Positions 35,859 to 48,687 are shown, counted from the first letter of the stretch. The stretch is DNA of 64,000 bases from Lactobacillus johnsonii (GCF_014058685.1 NZ_CP059055.1:496001-560000), one strand, 5' to 3'. Program-made: numbers and translations. The notes: generated by a model from the letters alone, not told the origin.

Positions 35859-37241
35859 TTATCTCTGATTAAATATTACAGCATTTACGTCAGAATAAGT
35901 CGACCAAAAGTTTTTAATTGGGACTTTTTCTACTGGTAAATAAGGAAATAGTGCAACATTGGTTTGACGATAAGCTGGATCAAGTTTTTGATAATTTTTA
36001 TAGGCAAAAGTGTTCTTATTGAATAAGCCATAATATAAGATCTTAGAAGACTTTATCCAGCCATAGTCAGTAAGAAGCCATAAATCATTGACTCCGCCAC
36101 TTACACCTAATATTTTATAGCGTTTATTAGGCATGAGTTGGGCTTTTTTACCAGACTGCCTATCAGGTTTATTATAAGTGAAAATTGGATTTTGGGTAGG
36201 ATTAATAATACTTAAATTCCAATACGGCAAAATCCATTCAGGTTGCAAATCTAAGCTAACTAGATCTGCAGGAATAAATTCCTTATCACCAATTTGATAA
36301 AAAGTTTGTCCTGATGCAATAGCAGCTGAAGAAACATGGACAGGTTGTAAGAAACTAATTTGCTTTGAAGTTTTCACATTTAGATATGGGTTTACGCTGA
36401 CTCCAGTTGGAGTACGCCCAAAGTAAATACCATCTTTATTAACAGTATATTTTTTAGTACCACTCTTGGCCAATTTGTATTTATAGCCTCTTGCAGGAAA
36501 GTTCGTTACAACTCCATCTACATCATTGTTAATTAACCAGTTCCATAATTTAGGTGATTCATTCATTTCGGCCCAAACAAATACTTTTTGATGTAGAGCA
36601 TGAAGCTGACTGATAAGTTTAGGATTTTGAGTGACTAAATCAGATGAAATGTTAATTCCATTTACATAGCTTAATACATCAAAATTAATTCTTTGCAGAG
36701 AGCCAACAATAAAAATTCTAGGTACATCAGGTAATAATTGACTCATAGTCTTTAGACTAGGGGCAGAAAAGCTATGGATCATGACCCGATCTTGCATATG
36801 ATATTTTTTGATACTGCTAGCAAGAAGCTCCTCCATATTTTTAGGGCTATTATGTTTAGTCTTTTTCGTTTCAAGAAGGAACTTAGTATTAGGTTTATCT
36901 TTATAATAATCAAATAATTGATCTAGCGAAATGATTGACTCACCGTTAGCTTGCTTTAAGGTATTTAAATAGGAAAAATTATTTTGTGATACAATAACTG
37001 GTGATCCAACAACTCGGCTTAAGTCGCGGTCATGAGAAACGACTAAGACGTTATCTTTTGAAACATGGAGATCAAGTTCAACATAATCTGCACCATCTGC
37101 GAAAGCTGAGTTGTCACTTTGAATTGTTTCTTCTGGATATTTGCTGGGGTTGCCTCGGTGTCCGATAACCAGAAATCCAGATTCAAAAATAAAAATTAAA
37201 CTAAAAAAAAGGGCTAAAAAGTAAAGCCGGCTTGTTTTCAT
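35859..37241 (-). CDS. Membrane-anchored or secreted glycerophosphodiester phosphodiesterase with extra C-terminal region
   Basis: A 460-residue protein. A hydrophobic N-terminal segment (about 6-25) leads straight into the GDPD catalytic motif GHRGNPSKYPEETI (His28-Arg29), then YVELDLHVSKDNVLVVSHDRDL with the metal ligands and second His. A C-terminal half of the barrel ends at WLINNDVDGVVTNFPARG (about 245). The remaining 200 residues are not GDPD; a segment LWLLTDYGWIKSSKI recalls GW/SH3-like wall-binding modules. GDPDs release glycerol-3-phosphate from glycerophosphodiesters, possibly from lipoteichoic acid or lipids outside the cell. The location is inferred from the N-terminus. It is upstream of pepV in one operon. 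Confidence 0.85.
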   Translation of the reverse strand: MKTSRLYFLALFFSLIFIFESGFLVIGHRGNPSKYPEETIQSDNSAFADGADYVELDLHVSKDNVLVVSHDRDLSRVVGSPVIVSQNNFSYLNTLKQANGESIISLDQLFDYYKDKPNTKFLLETKKTKHNSPKNMEELLASSIKKYHMQDRVMIHSFSAPSLKTMSQLLPDVPRIFIVGSLQRINFDVLSYVNGINISSDLVTQNPKLISQLHALHQKVFVWAEMNESPKLWNWLINNDVDGVVTNFPARGYKYKLAKSGTKKYTVNKDGIYFGRTPTGVSVNPYLNVKTSKQISFLQPVHVSSAAIASGQTFYQIGDKEFIPADLVSLDLQPEWILPYWNLSIINPTQNPIFTYNKPDRQSGKKAQLMPNKRYKILGVSGGVNDLWLLTDYGWIKSSKILYYGLFNKNTFAYKNYQKLDPAYRQTNVALFPYLPVEKVPIKNFWSTYSDVNAVIFNQR

Positions 37242-37290
37242 GTGTACACCTCTATTCTTTTTAACAATAGCATGGATGTATACTTTTTTC

Positions 37291-37296
37291 TATAAT
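37291..37296 (+). promoter_or_regulatory. Candidate -10 box of the 37341-40988 gene run
   Basis: TATAAT lies 45 bases before the first ATG; no convincing -35 is seen at standard spacing. It sits in the divergent interval between the GDPD gene and this gene run. Confidence 0.35.
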
Positions 37297-37340
37297 TAAT
37301 ATAGTAGTTAAAATCATTTTAAGAAAGTAGATGCTGAAAT

Positions 37341-37667
37341 ATGGCTTATGAGCAACTAGACTTGATTGAAGAAGTTACTCGCAATGACGGATCGAAATAT
37401 TATGAAATTTCAAATATCGATCAAAACGGAATTGCTGAACTAGCTGTAGACCGTGGATTAATTAAAAAAGTTCGAATCCTGCAGTTGAATTTAGCTCGAA
37501 CTAAATCACTACAACTATATGAAGAATATATTAATAAAACCTACCAATTAGAGACCTTAACTAATGAGGATGATTGGAAAGATCCACAATGGGTAGAGTG
37601 GGAAAAACCTAAAGGAAAAGTATTAGATGCCTATAACACAGTATTAAAAGCCAATCATATTGGTTAG
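37341..37667 (+). CDS. Hypothetical protein, 108 residues
   Basis: I do not recognise a family. The protein is soluble, acidic, with no Cys, no signal peptide and no membrane helix. It has a Trp-rich turn near the C-terminus (DDWKDPQWVEWEKP). It opens a run of five same-strand genes and ends 12 bases before the metallophosphatase gene, which supports it as a real, co-transcribed gene. No ribosome binding site stronger than AAGAAAG is seen ahead of the ATG. Confidence 0.6.
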   Translation: MAYEQLDLIEEVTRNDGSKYYEISNIDQNGIAELAVDRGLIKKVRILQLNLARTKSLQLYEEYINKTYQLETLTNEDDWKDPQWVEWEKPKGKVLDAYNTVLKANHIG

Positions 37668-37679
37668 AAGAGGAAAAGT

Positions 37680-39059
37680 ATGGAAAAATTACGTATTGTT
37701 CATACTAATGACCTACATTCACATTTTGAACAATTTCCTAAAATAAAAAGATACTTGCATCAAGCTCAAAATGATAAGAGCGTTGATCAAACATTTACTT
37801 TTGATGCTGGTGATTTTATGGATCGATCACATCCTTTGTCTGACGCAACAGAAGGACAGGCTAACATTAAATTAATGAACGAATTTAATTATGATGCAAT
37901 TACCATTGGAAATAATGAAGGTATTTCAAATTCTCATGCAGTTTTAGAAAAATTATTTGATCACGCTAATTTTCCCGTTGTATTAGCTAACCTACGTGAG
38001 GAAGATGAGAGTATGCCAAAGTGGTGTACTCCCTATAAAATATTTGAAACCAAAAAGAAGACTAGAATTGCAGTTGTTGGTTTAACAGCTGCATATCCAA
38101 TGACCTATGGTCCCAATCATTGGCATGTGAAGTTGATTTCTGATACTTTAGATAAATTACTGCCGAAGATAAAGGATCAATATGATATGTTAATTATTGT
38201 TAGTCATATTGGTTTAAGGGTGGATCGATATATAGCACATCATTATCCTGAAGTAGACTTGATTGTTGGCGGACATAGTCATGACTATTTAGCAAAAGGT
38301 GAAAAAGTAAACAATACTTGGATTACTCAGACAGGAAAATGGGGTCAACATATTGGTGATATTAGTGTTGAATTAAATGATGAGCATCAAGTATTATCAA
38401 TTAAACCAAACACTGTCACTACCGATGACTTACCAAGTTTAGATTCCGATCAAAAGCAAATTGTAAATTGGCATCAAAAAGGTGAGCAGATGCTTAAAGC
38501 ACGAAAAATTGCTTATTTACCAGGTAAATTTGATCATGACAAGATGGCAGCAATTCAAGTTTCACTTGATGCAATTAGTGAATTTGCTGGAACTGATGTT
38601 GCTGTCTTGAATAGTGGTTTATTTTTAAAACCATTTCATCAGGGAGTTTTAACGGAAGCCGACTTACAAGCTGCTTTGCCTCATCCAATGCATGTGGTAC
38701 AAACTAAGCTGCTTGGAAGTGATGTTTGGCGCATGGTAATGGAGATGGAAAAAAATCGTCATTTTCTAAGTAAATTTGCACTTAAGGGAATGAGTTTTAG
38801 AGGTAAGATTTTTGGAAATCTTGTATATAAGGGGATACAAGTTGATCATGCAAGTAGAACGGTTTACATTAATGGAAAAGAAATTGATCCTGAAAAAGAA
38901 TATACACTTGCATTGCTTGATCACTATGTTTTGATTCCATTTTTCCCTACAATTTCAATTATGGGTAAAAATAAATTTTTATTCCCCAATTATCTAAGAA
39001 CCGTAATAGGAAACTATTTAAAAAAGAAATACCCAATAAATAAAGAGAAAGAAAAATAA
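37680..39059 (+). CDS. Metallophosphatase / 5'-nucleotidase family protein (YunD-like)
   Basis: A 459-residue calcineurin-like phosphoesterase joined to a 5'-nucleotidase C-terminal domain. Metal motifs: RIVHTNDLHSHFEQ (N-terminus), TFDAGDFMDRS, TIGNNEG (in place of the usual GNHE, so His is replaced by Asn-Glu), LIIVSHIG and IVGGHSHDYL. The family splits nucleotides or UDP-sugars. There is no signal peptide, so it is probably cytosolic, like Bacillus YunD. The ribosome binding site AGAGGAAA is right ahead of the ATG. It is followed by yutD with a one-base overlap. Confidence 0.85.
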   Translation: MEKLRIVHTNDLHSHFEQFPKIKRYLHQAQNDKSVDQTFTFDAGDFMDRSHPLSDATEGQANIKLMNEFNYDAITIGNNEGISNSHAVLEKLFDHANFPVVLANLREEDESMPKWCTPYKIFETKKKTRIAVVGLTAAYPMTYGPNHWHVKLISDTLDKLLPKIKDQYDMLIIVSHIGLRVDRYIAHHYPEVDLIVGGHSHDYLAKGEKVNNTWITQTGKWGQHIGDISVELNDEHQVLSIKPNTVTTDDLPSLDSDQKQIVNWHQKGEQMLKARKIAYLPGKFDHDKMAAIQVSLDAISEFAGTDVAVLNSGLFLKPFHQGVLTEADLQAALPHPMHVVQTKLLGSDVWRMVMEMEKNRHFLSKFALKGMSFRGKIFGNLVYKGIQVDHASRTVYINGKEIDPEKEYTLALLDHYVLIPFFPTISIMGKNKFLFPNYLRTVIGNYLKKKYPINKEKEK

Positions 39060-39598
39060 TGGAGTATAAAGAAGCAGATAAAGACCAGCCGCTATATCAT
39101 CCTTTAGCTCATGTCATTATTAATGAAGATATTGTAATGATTAACGGGCGAGCGTATGAAATTATAGCTAATGTAAAAGATGCTCTAGACATTGAAATGC
39201 TTAAGGAGAAGTATGACCCTTATTTAGATCAATATGATTATTTAGTAGGGGATGTATCAAGTGAGCATTTGAGATTAAAGGGCTTTTATGATGAGAATGA
39301 TCGCGTTGCAATTGATAAAAAAGCTAATGCAATTGTGGATTATTTAGAAGAATACTGTAATCCTGGTAGTGCATATTTTATTTTGCGCTTAGCTCAAGAA
39401 AACCAAATTAAAAAAATTGCTTTTGGTAGGCAAAATAAGAGAAAGAGCACAAACAATAACCGCTACCGTGCAAAGCGCCCTTACTTTAAAGAAAGACGCG
39501 TTCATAAAACAAAGATTGGCAGTCATAAGACAGCAGTAAAATTTCAACGTGGAAATCATAAAAATAAAAGCTTTGTAATTAAGAAGAGAAAGGGATAA
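39059..39598 (+). CDS. yutD: YutD family protein with a basic C-terminal extension
   Basis: A 179-residue protein. The first 105 or so residues match YutD/DUF1027 (INGRAYEIIANVKDALDIE...DQYDYLVGDVSSEHLRLKGFY). Residues about 123-179 are a Lys/Arg/His-rich, low-complexity tail, which the short Bacillus YutD (about 100 residues) lacks. Such a tail suggests nucleic-acid or ribosome binding, but this is inference. The stop of the previous gene overlaps its ATG (TAATG) and yutF starts two bases after its stop. Confidence 0.8.
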   Translation: MEYKEADKDQPLYHPLAHVIINEDIVMINGRAYEIIANVKDALDIEMLKEKYDPYLDQYDYLVGDVSSEHLRLKGFYDENDRVAIDKKANAIVDYLEEYCNPGSAYFILRLAQENQIKKIAFGRQNKRKSTNNNRYRAKRPYFKERRVHKTKIGSHKTAVKFQRGNHKNKSFVIKKRKG

Positions 39599-39600
39599 TT

Positions 39601-40383
39601 GTGGAACATAAAGACTATAAATGTTACTTAATTGATTTAGATGGAACTATTTACCGTGGCAGCGATACGATTGAAAGTGGTGTGAGATTTATACATCGTC
39701 TCCAAGAAAAAAATATTCCACACTTATTTTTAACTAATAATTCAACTCGTACACCACAAATGGTAGTTGATAAGCTTAGAGGACATGGCGTCAATACTGA
39801 TATTTACCATGTTTATACGCCAGTTTTAGCTACAGAGTCTTATTTACTTTCTCAAAATCCAGATGCAACTAAAATACCAATTTATATTATTGGTCAAATT
39901 GGCTTAGTACAAGGTTTATTAAAAAATGAACGTTTTTACTATGATGATCGAAATCCAAAATATGTGGTTGTAGGGATGGATACAGATTTAACCTACCACA
40001 AAATTCGTGTAGCAACTCGAGCAATTAGAAATGGTGCAACGTTTATTGGAACAAATGCAGATAAAAATTTACCTTCTGGAGATGAGCTACTACCTGGAAA
40101 TGGCGCCCTTTGCACGATGATTGAAGTAGCAACGGGGGTTAAGCCAACTTACATCGGAAAGCCTTCACCGATTATTGTAGCGAGTGCATTGAAAATGTTG
40201 AATGCACAAGGACAAGATGCAATTTTAGTTGGAGATAACTACGATACCGATATTATGGCGGGGATTAACTGCAATATTGATTCACTCTTAACGTTGACAG
40301 GCGTAACAAATAAGGAGCAGTTAAAAGAAAAAGATAAGAAGCCGACATATATTGTAGAGAATCTAGATGAATGGAAACTATGA
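39601..40383 (+). CDS. yutF: HAD-superfamily phosphatase, NagD/YutF type
   Basis: A 260-residue HAD class IIA phosphatase. Motif I LIDLDGTIYRG, motif II FLTNNSTRTP, motif III Lys in TYIGKPSP, and motif IV LVGDNYDTDIMAG are present with the expected spacing and cap. The substrate is unknown; relatives act on small sugar phosphates or nucleotides. It starts with GTG after AAAGGG. The yunD-yutD-yutF order resembles the Bacillus yun/yut region. The stop overlaps the next gene. Confidence 0.88.
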   Translation: MEHKDYKCYLIDLDGTIYRGSDTIESGVRFIHRLQEKNIPHLFLTNNSTRTPQMVVDKLRGHGVNTDIYHVYTPVLATESYLLSQNPDATKIPIYIIGQIGLVQGLLKNERFYYDDRNPKYVVVGMDTDLTYHKIRVATRAIRNGATFIGTNADKNLPSGDELLPGNGALCTMIEVATGVKPTYIGKPSPIIVASALKMLNAQGQDAILVGDNYDTDIMAGINCNIDSLLTLTGVTNKEQLKEKDKKPTYIVENLDEWKL

Positions 40384-40988
40384 AAAGAAAACCGATAATT
40401 GCAGTTGTTTACAATTTAATGATGGCCCTTGCTACCGCGACTTTAGGAGCAGTTGTTTTGAGCTGGCCCTTACTAGCAATTTTTGTAAAGGCTCAAAAGA
40501 CTGATTTAATAGTAAGAAAGTCACTGGGAACAATAATGAAAAACTATACTCAACTTTTGGATTATTTGTTGCTCCCCTTTAAAAATAAATTGCAAATGTC
40601 TGATTTCCCTACTTCTCCGAGTGCAGCACGCCATTTTTATGAGTGTAAATTATTGTTTGAATTAGCAATAATTGTCTTTATTGTTGGATTAATTATTCTT
40701 ATCTTTTTAAAAATGAGAAAGAGAATGAATTATATCTACATTTCGAAAACTACAGCCTTAATCTTTATGATTTTACCTGTAATTATTTTGCCTTTTGCTT
40801 TAATGAATTTTGATGAATTTTTCATTTCTTTTCATCACTTATTATTTAACAATAGTGACTGGCTTTTTGATCCTACTACCGATCCTATTATTAATGTACT
40901 AACAGAGGAATTCTTTGCAGGATGCTTTGCAACTGGTGGGATAATTTATGAATTATATTTTTCATGTTTTATTTTGACAAAAAAATAA
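40371..40988 (+). CDS. TIGR01906 family integral membrane protein
   Basis: A 205-residue membrane protein with about four hydrophobic segments (20-40, 97-117, 128-148, 185-200). The loop NYTQLLDYLLLPFKNKLQMSDFPTSPSAARHFYECK matches TIGR01906. The function is unknown. Two starts are possible: ATG 40371 or ATG 40380, the latter forming an ATGA overlap with the yutF stop; neither has a clear ribosome binding site. It is the last gene of the run and a terminator follows. Confidence 0.8.
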   Translation: METMKRKPIIAVVYNLMMALATATLGAVVLSWPLLAIFVKAQKTDLIVRKSLGTIMKNYTQLLDYLLLPFKNKLQMSDFPTSPSAARHFYECKLLFELAIIVFIVGLIILIFLKMRKRMNYIYISKTTALIFMILPVIILPFALMNFDEFFISFHHLLFNNSDWLFDPTTDPIINVLTEEFFAGCFATGGIIYELYFSCFILTKK

Positions 40989-41014
40989 AGGAGCTTTAAC
41001 CAAGCTCCTTTTTT
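40987..41014. terminator. Bidirectional terminator between the TIGR01906 gene and dedA
   Basis: AAAGGAGCTT pairs with AAGCTCCTTT around a five-base loop, with flanking A and T runs. Its right arm overlaps the last codons of dedA on the minus strand, so the stem is partly coding. Confidence 0.85.
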
Positions 41015-41646
41015 AATACTAATTTTTTCTTTATCCAAATGATCAATACTGGTACCACTGAGATTAAGATGATTGCCAGGACAATTAATGAGAAGTGCTC
41101 TTGAACAACTGGAATATTTCCAAAGAAGAATCCTAGAGCAGCAAATAAAGTTACCCAGAGAAAACCACCGAGAAAGTTATAACGGATGAAAGTACCATAA
41201 TGCATCTTACTTGCGCCAGATACAAATGGAACAAAAGTACGAATAAACGGAATGAATCGTCCGATTACAATAGTAATTCCGCCATGCCTGTCGAAGAAAT
41301 TTTCGGCAGCTTTTCGTTTATCTTGATTAATCAACTTATTAAACCAACTGTGCTTAGCACCTTCAGCTTGTGACCAACGACCGATTTCATAATTAATTGT
41401 ATCGCCTAAAACAGCAGCTGCAAGAAAAACTAAATAGCAAATCCAAAAGTGAAGATTGTATTTTGGTGTTGCTGCCATTGCACAAGCTGCAAATATAAGT
41501 GAGTCTCCTGGTAAAAATGGAAAGATAACTAAACCTGTTTCAATAAAAACAATTGCAAACAGAATTAAGTATGTCCAATTTCCAAACATATTCACAATTG
41601 TGACTAGGTGGTCATCAATATGAAGAATAAAATCAATAAGTCCCAT
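40996..41646 (-). CDS. DedA family membrane protein
   Basis: A 216-residue DedA/SNARE-associated (VTT domain) protein. It has an FPGDSLIFAA-type motif (FPFLPGDSLIFAACA), a mid-protein GRFIPFIRTFVPFVSGASKM signature with conserved Arg, and several membrane helices. DedA proteins have been linked to lipid-carrier recycling (undecaprenyl phosphate) and proton-motive-force homeostasis. It is downstream of the ferredoxin-NADP reductase gene with a 26-base gap, probably one transcript. The C-terminal codons lie within the terminator stem. Confidence 0.9.
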   Translation of the reverse strand: MGLIDFILHIDDHLVTIVNMFGNWTYLILFAIVFIETGLVIFPFLPGDSLIFAACAMAATPKYNLHFWICYLVFLAAAVLGDTINYEIGRWSQAEGAKHSWFNKLINQDKRKAAENFFDRHGGITIVIGRFIPFIRTFVPFVSGASKMHYGTFIRYNFLGGFLWVTLFAALGFFFGNIPVVQEHFSLIVLAIILISVVPVLIIWIKKKLVLKKELG

Positions 41647-41672
41647 AAATAACTATATATTCCTTTCAAAAA

Positions 41673-42629
41673 TTAGATACTCGTAGAATGAAAAGTCATT
41701 GTTTTTTCTGGAAATAGGTCTTGCATAATGCTGCTAATTGCAATTTGAGCCTCGCCAAAACCTAGGGCAATCATTGGTACCCGGCCTGGGTAAGTAATAG
41801 CATCACCAATTGCGTAAACATGAGGCAAATTTGTTTGCATTGTTTGAGAAACAGAAATTAAATTATTTTCTAATTCAATGCCCCACTTACGTAATTGACG
41901 ATTATCACTTTTGAAACCATATGCAACTAGAATTTCATCAACGTCTTTAGTAATAAAATCGTGACTTGCACCAACTCTGTGCAAAACTAATTCTATTCTA
42001 TTATTGTTTAAGTGAAGTTCTTTTGGAAGGTAAGGAGTTAAAAGTTCAACATTTTTTAAACTTTTAAGTTGACTAACAGAACTTTCAAGTCCGCGAAATT
42101 CATTTCTCCGGTGTACTACATATACATCAGATGTTTTACTTAATTCCAGTGCCCAATCAAGCGCAGAGTCGCCACCACCAAGAATGGCGACTTTTTTATT
42201 AGAAAAGATTTCGGGATGTTGCATGGAATAGTGAATATGGGCTTGGAGCTCTGGAGTAGTAGATAAAGGTAGAGTTTTTGGCTTAAATGCTCCTAAACCT
42301 GTAGCAATAAGAAGACTTTTCACTTGATAATCATCATCAATGATAATATCTTCTCCTGTTGAGAAAGAGATTTTTTTTACTTTATGTGAGAGGGTTAATT
42401 TAGTATTCTCGGTTTGTTCAAATAATCGAGAAACTAATTCTTTCCCTTTAATAGAAGAAAAAGCTGGTATATCCTTAATATCTTTTTGTGGATAAAGCAT
42501 ATTAATTTGGCCACCAACTTCATCTAACGCGTCGAAGGTAATAGTTTTTAATCCATGTAAATTAGCAAAAGAAGCAGCAAATAGACCAACCGGCCCAGCG
42601 CCAATAATAGCTAAATCATATTTTTCCAT
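41673..42629 (-). CDS. Ferredoxin/flavodoxin-NADP+ reductase, thioredoxin-reductase-like (YumC type)
   Basis: A 318-residue two-dinucleotide-binding flavoprotein. FAD motif AIIGAGPVGLFAA is at the N-terminus, NADPH motif AILGGGDSALDWAL with the following HRRNEFRG is mid-protein, and the FAD signature VYAIGDAITYPGR is near the end. It has no cysteine, so the thioredoxin reductase CxxC is absent; this fits the YumC-type ferredoxin reductase. A TTG start four codons earlier (42641) is possible, but GGAGG would then be one base from the start; ATG 42629 is preferred. It is in an operon with dedA. Confidence 0.9.
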   Translation of the reverse strand: MEKYDLAIIGAGPVGLFAASFANLHGLKTITFDALDEVGGQINMLYPQKDIKDIPAFSSIKGKELVSRLFEQTENTKLTLSHKVKKISFSTGEDIIIDDDYQVKSLLIATGLGAFKPKTLPLSTTPELQAHIHYSMQHPEIFSNKKVAILGGGDSALDWALELSKTSDVYVVHRRNEFRGLESSVSQLKSLKNVELLTPYLPKELHLNNNRIELVLHRVGASHDFITKDVDEILVAYGFKSDNRQLRKWGIELENNLISVSQTMQTNLPHVYAIGDAITYPGRVPMIALGFGEAQIAISSIMQDLFPEKTMTFHSTSI

Positions 42630-42728
42630 TGTAATAAGCAATCCTCCATAAGAATTAATCTAGAAGTCATGTCTTTAGCGTTAATTAAAAAGACAGTTAT
42701 AATTAATATTAGTAAGGGATGAGATAGT

Positions 42729-43100
42729 ATGCAAGTTAAAATTGGTGATATAGTTCATGGAAAAATTAGTGGTATACAACAATACGGAATTTTTGTAAGA
42801 CTGGACAGTCAGATAGAAGGATTAATTCATATTTCTGAGATTCATGGTGGCTATGTAAAAGATATAGGAAGAGAATACCAAGTTGGAGAAACTATAAAGA
42901 TACAAGTTATTGATATAGATCCATATTCTAATCAAATTAGCCTATCTCGACGAGCGGTACTTCCAGAAGTCGAAGAAGCGAGAAAAAAGAGAGTTCATTT
43001 TTGGACCTCAAAAAGAGCTAAAAAGGGGTTTATGCCATTAAAAGAAGTTTTGAATAAGCAAATTCAAGAAGCTAAAATTAGATATTCAAAAAAGGATTAA
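42729..43100 (+). CDS. S1 RNA-binding domain protein (YugI/CvfD type)
   Basis: A 123-residue cytosolic protein with one N-terminal S1 domain (GDIVHGKISGIQQYGIFVRL through QISLSRRAV, residues about 6-78) and a basic helical C-terminus. This fits general stress protein 13/YugI of Bacillus and CvfD of streptococci, post-transcriptional regulators of the polynucleotide phosphorylase-like S1 type. It is transcribed away from the reductase gene, with GGGATGAGA upstream of the ATG, and ends at a strong terminator just ahead of the rRNA operon. Confidence 0.85.
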   Translation: MQVKIGDIVHGKISGIQQYGIFVRLDSQIEGLIHISEIHGGYVKDIGREYQVGETIKIQVIDIDPYSNQISLSRRAVLPEVEEARKKRVHFWTSKRAKKGFMPLKEVLNKQIQEAKIRYSKKD

Positions 43101-43140
43101 AATAAAGTGTTAAGCAGTAGTACTTAACACTTTATTTTTT
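43100..43140 (+). terminator. Rho-independent terminator after the S1-domain gene
   Basis: AAATAAAGTGTTAAG pairs with CTTAACACTTTATTT over an eight-base loop, ending in T's. It shields the rRNA operon promoter region. Confidence 0.88.
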
Positions 43141-43258
43141 ATATCCGAATTTTAAGACTTAAATCTCAATTAAAATAAGAATGAAAAATGATAAATCTGA
43201 ACAATTAAATTATTAATTAAATGAATATTCGCAATATATATTTTTATTCAAAACCATG

Positions 43259-43287
43259 TTGACGAAAAGTGAAAAAGCCTGTAAAGT
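43259..43287 (+). promoter_or_regulatory. Candidate rRNA promoter P1
   Basis: TTGACG (43259-43264) and TAAAGT (43282-43287), 17 bases apart. The weakest of the three. Confidence 0.4.
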
Positions 43288-43342
43288 AATACATGCTGTT
43301 TGAGGCAAGCGAAAAGAGCAAATAAAAAAGTTCAAAAAAAGC

Positions 43343-43371
43343 TTGCCAAAGCGAGCAAAAGATGATAATAT
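43343..43371 (+). promoter_or_regulatory. Candidate rRNA promoter P2
   Basis: TTGCCA (43343-43348) and TAATAT (43366-43371), 17 bases apart. The surroundings are similar to P3, 73 bases downstream. Confidence 0.6.
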
Positions 43372-43415
43372 TATAAAGCTGTCATTTGAGAGAGATGAGA
43401 AAATTAAAAAAGTTC

Positions 43416-43444
43416 TTGTCAAAGCTTAAAAGACATGATATAAT
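43416..43444 (+). promoter_or_regulatory. rRNA promoter P3
   Basis: TTGTCA (43416-43421) and TATAAT (43439-43444) with a 17-base spacer: near consensus for the main sigma factor. Transcription would start near 43451, giving a leader of about 170 bases. Confidence 0.82.
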
Positions 43445-43619
43445 ATAAAAGTTGTCACATGACAACGGTAGTACCTTGAAAACTGAACAAAGTTTCGCTG
43501 AAAGTGTGCGGGATATAAAAATCCCAAACAAAAGCGAAGTCAATTCGCAAGCAATAAATTTGAGATAACTCAAAGAAAGTTTTAGAGCTAAACGATAAAA
43601 AGCTCATTTTCAAAAGGAA

Positions 43620-48310
<4,691 letters not shown>

Positions 48311-48372
48311 AAGCTCAAAGGTTTAAAGGCTAGAGATTATATTCAGTTTTGAGTGTAAAAGCTCAGAAAGAG

Positions 48373-48489
48373 TACGGTGGCGATGGCAAGAAGGATACAC
48401 CTGTTCCCATGCCGAACACAGAAGTTAAGCTTCTTAACGCCGAGAGTAGTTGGTGGGAAACTGCCTGCGAGGGTAGGCAGTCGCCGTGC
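48373..48489 (+). rRNA. 5S ribosomal RNA
   Basis: Contains GATACACCTGTTCCCATGCC and the loop-A/terminal-stem pairing of ACGGTGGCGA with TCGCCGTGCT. The stem is extended by AAAGAG/CTCTTT and followed by a T run (48490-48497). The 5S fold could thus itself act as a weak terminator before the tRNA genes. Confidence 0.93.
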
Positions 48490-48502
48490 TCTTTTTTAAT
48501 AT

Positions 48503-48575
48503 TCCGGCTTAGCTCAGTTGGTAGAGCACCTGACTGTTAATCAGGTTGTCGTCAGTTCGAGTCTGACAGCCGGAG
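48503..48575 (+). tRNA. tRNA-Asn (GTT)
   Basis: A 73-base cloverleaf: acceptor TCCGGCT/AGCCGGA, D-loop AGCTCAGTTGGTAGAGC, anticodon loop CTGTTAA in stem CCTGA/TCAGG, T-loop GTTCGAGTC. CCA is not encoded. Confidence 0.95.
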
Positions 48576-48597
48576 TTTATGGCAATAATAAAATAAT

Positions 48598-48687
48598 GGA
48601 GTGTTGTCCGAGTGGCTGAAGGAGCATGATTGGAAATCATGTATACGGGCTTTACCTGTATCGAGAGTTCGAATCTCTCACACTCCG
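48598..48687 (+). tRNA. tRNA-Ser (GGA)
   Basis: A 90-base class II tRNA with long variable arm: acceptor GGAGTGT/ACACTCC, anticodon loop TTGGAAA in stem ATGAT/ATCAT, T-loop GTTCGAATC. It follows tRNA-Asn after 22 bases. Confidence 0.95.

Larger units (their letters stand above)
43141..43619 (+). promoter_or_regulatory. rRNA operon promoter and leader region (no gene)
   Basis: About 480 bases without a coding gene. It holds three candidate tandem promoters (listed separately), an AT-rich stretch at 43170-43250 that could serve as UP-elements, and the pre-rRNA leader. The leader segment at 43479-43496 (AAAACTGAACAAAGTTTC) pairs with 45268-45285 in the spacer (one G-U pair), with a further AGTGTGC/GCACACT pairing, forming the 16S processing stem for RNase III. 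Confidence 0.8.

Noticed and set aside
43141-43260. Small gene upstream of the rRNA operon
   Set aside because: No plus-strand frame with a ribosome binding site; minus-strand frames here (such as 43213-43422) overlap promoters and lack signals.
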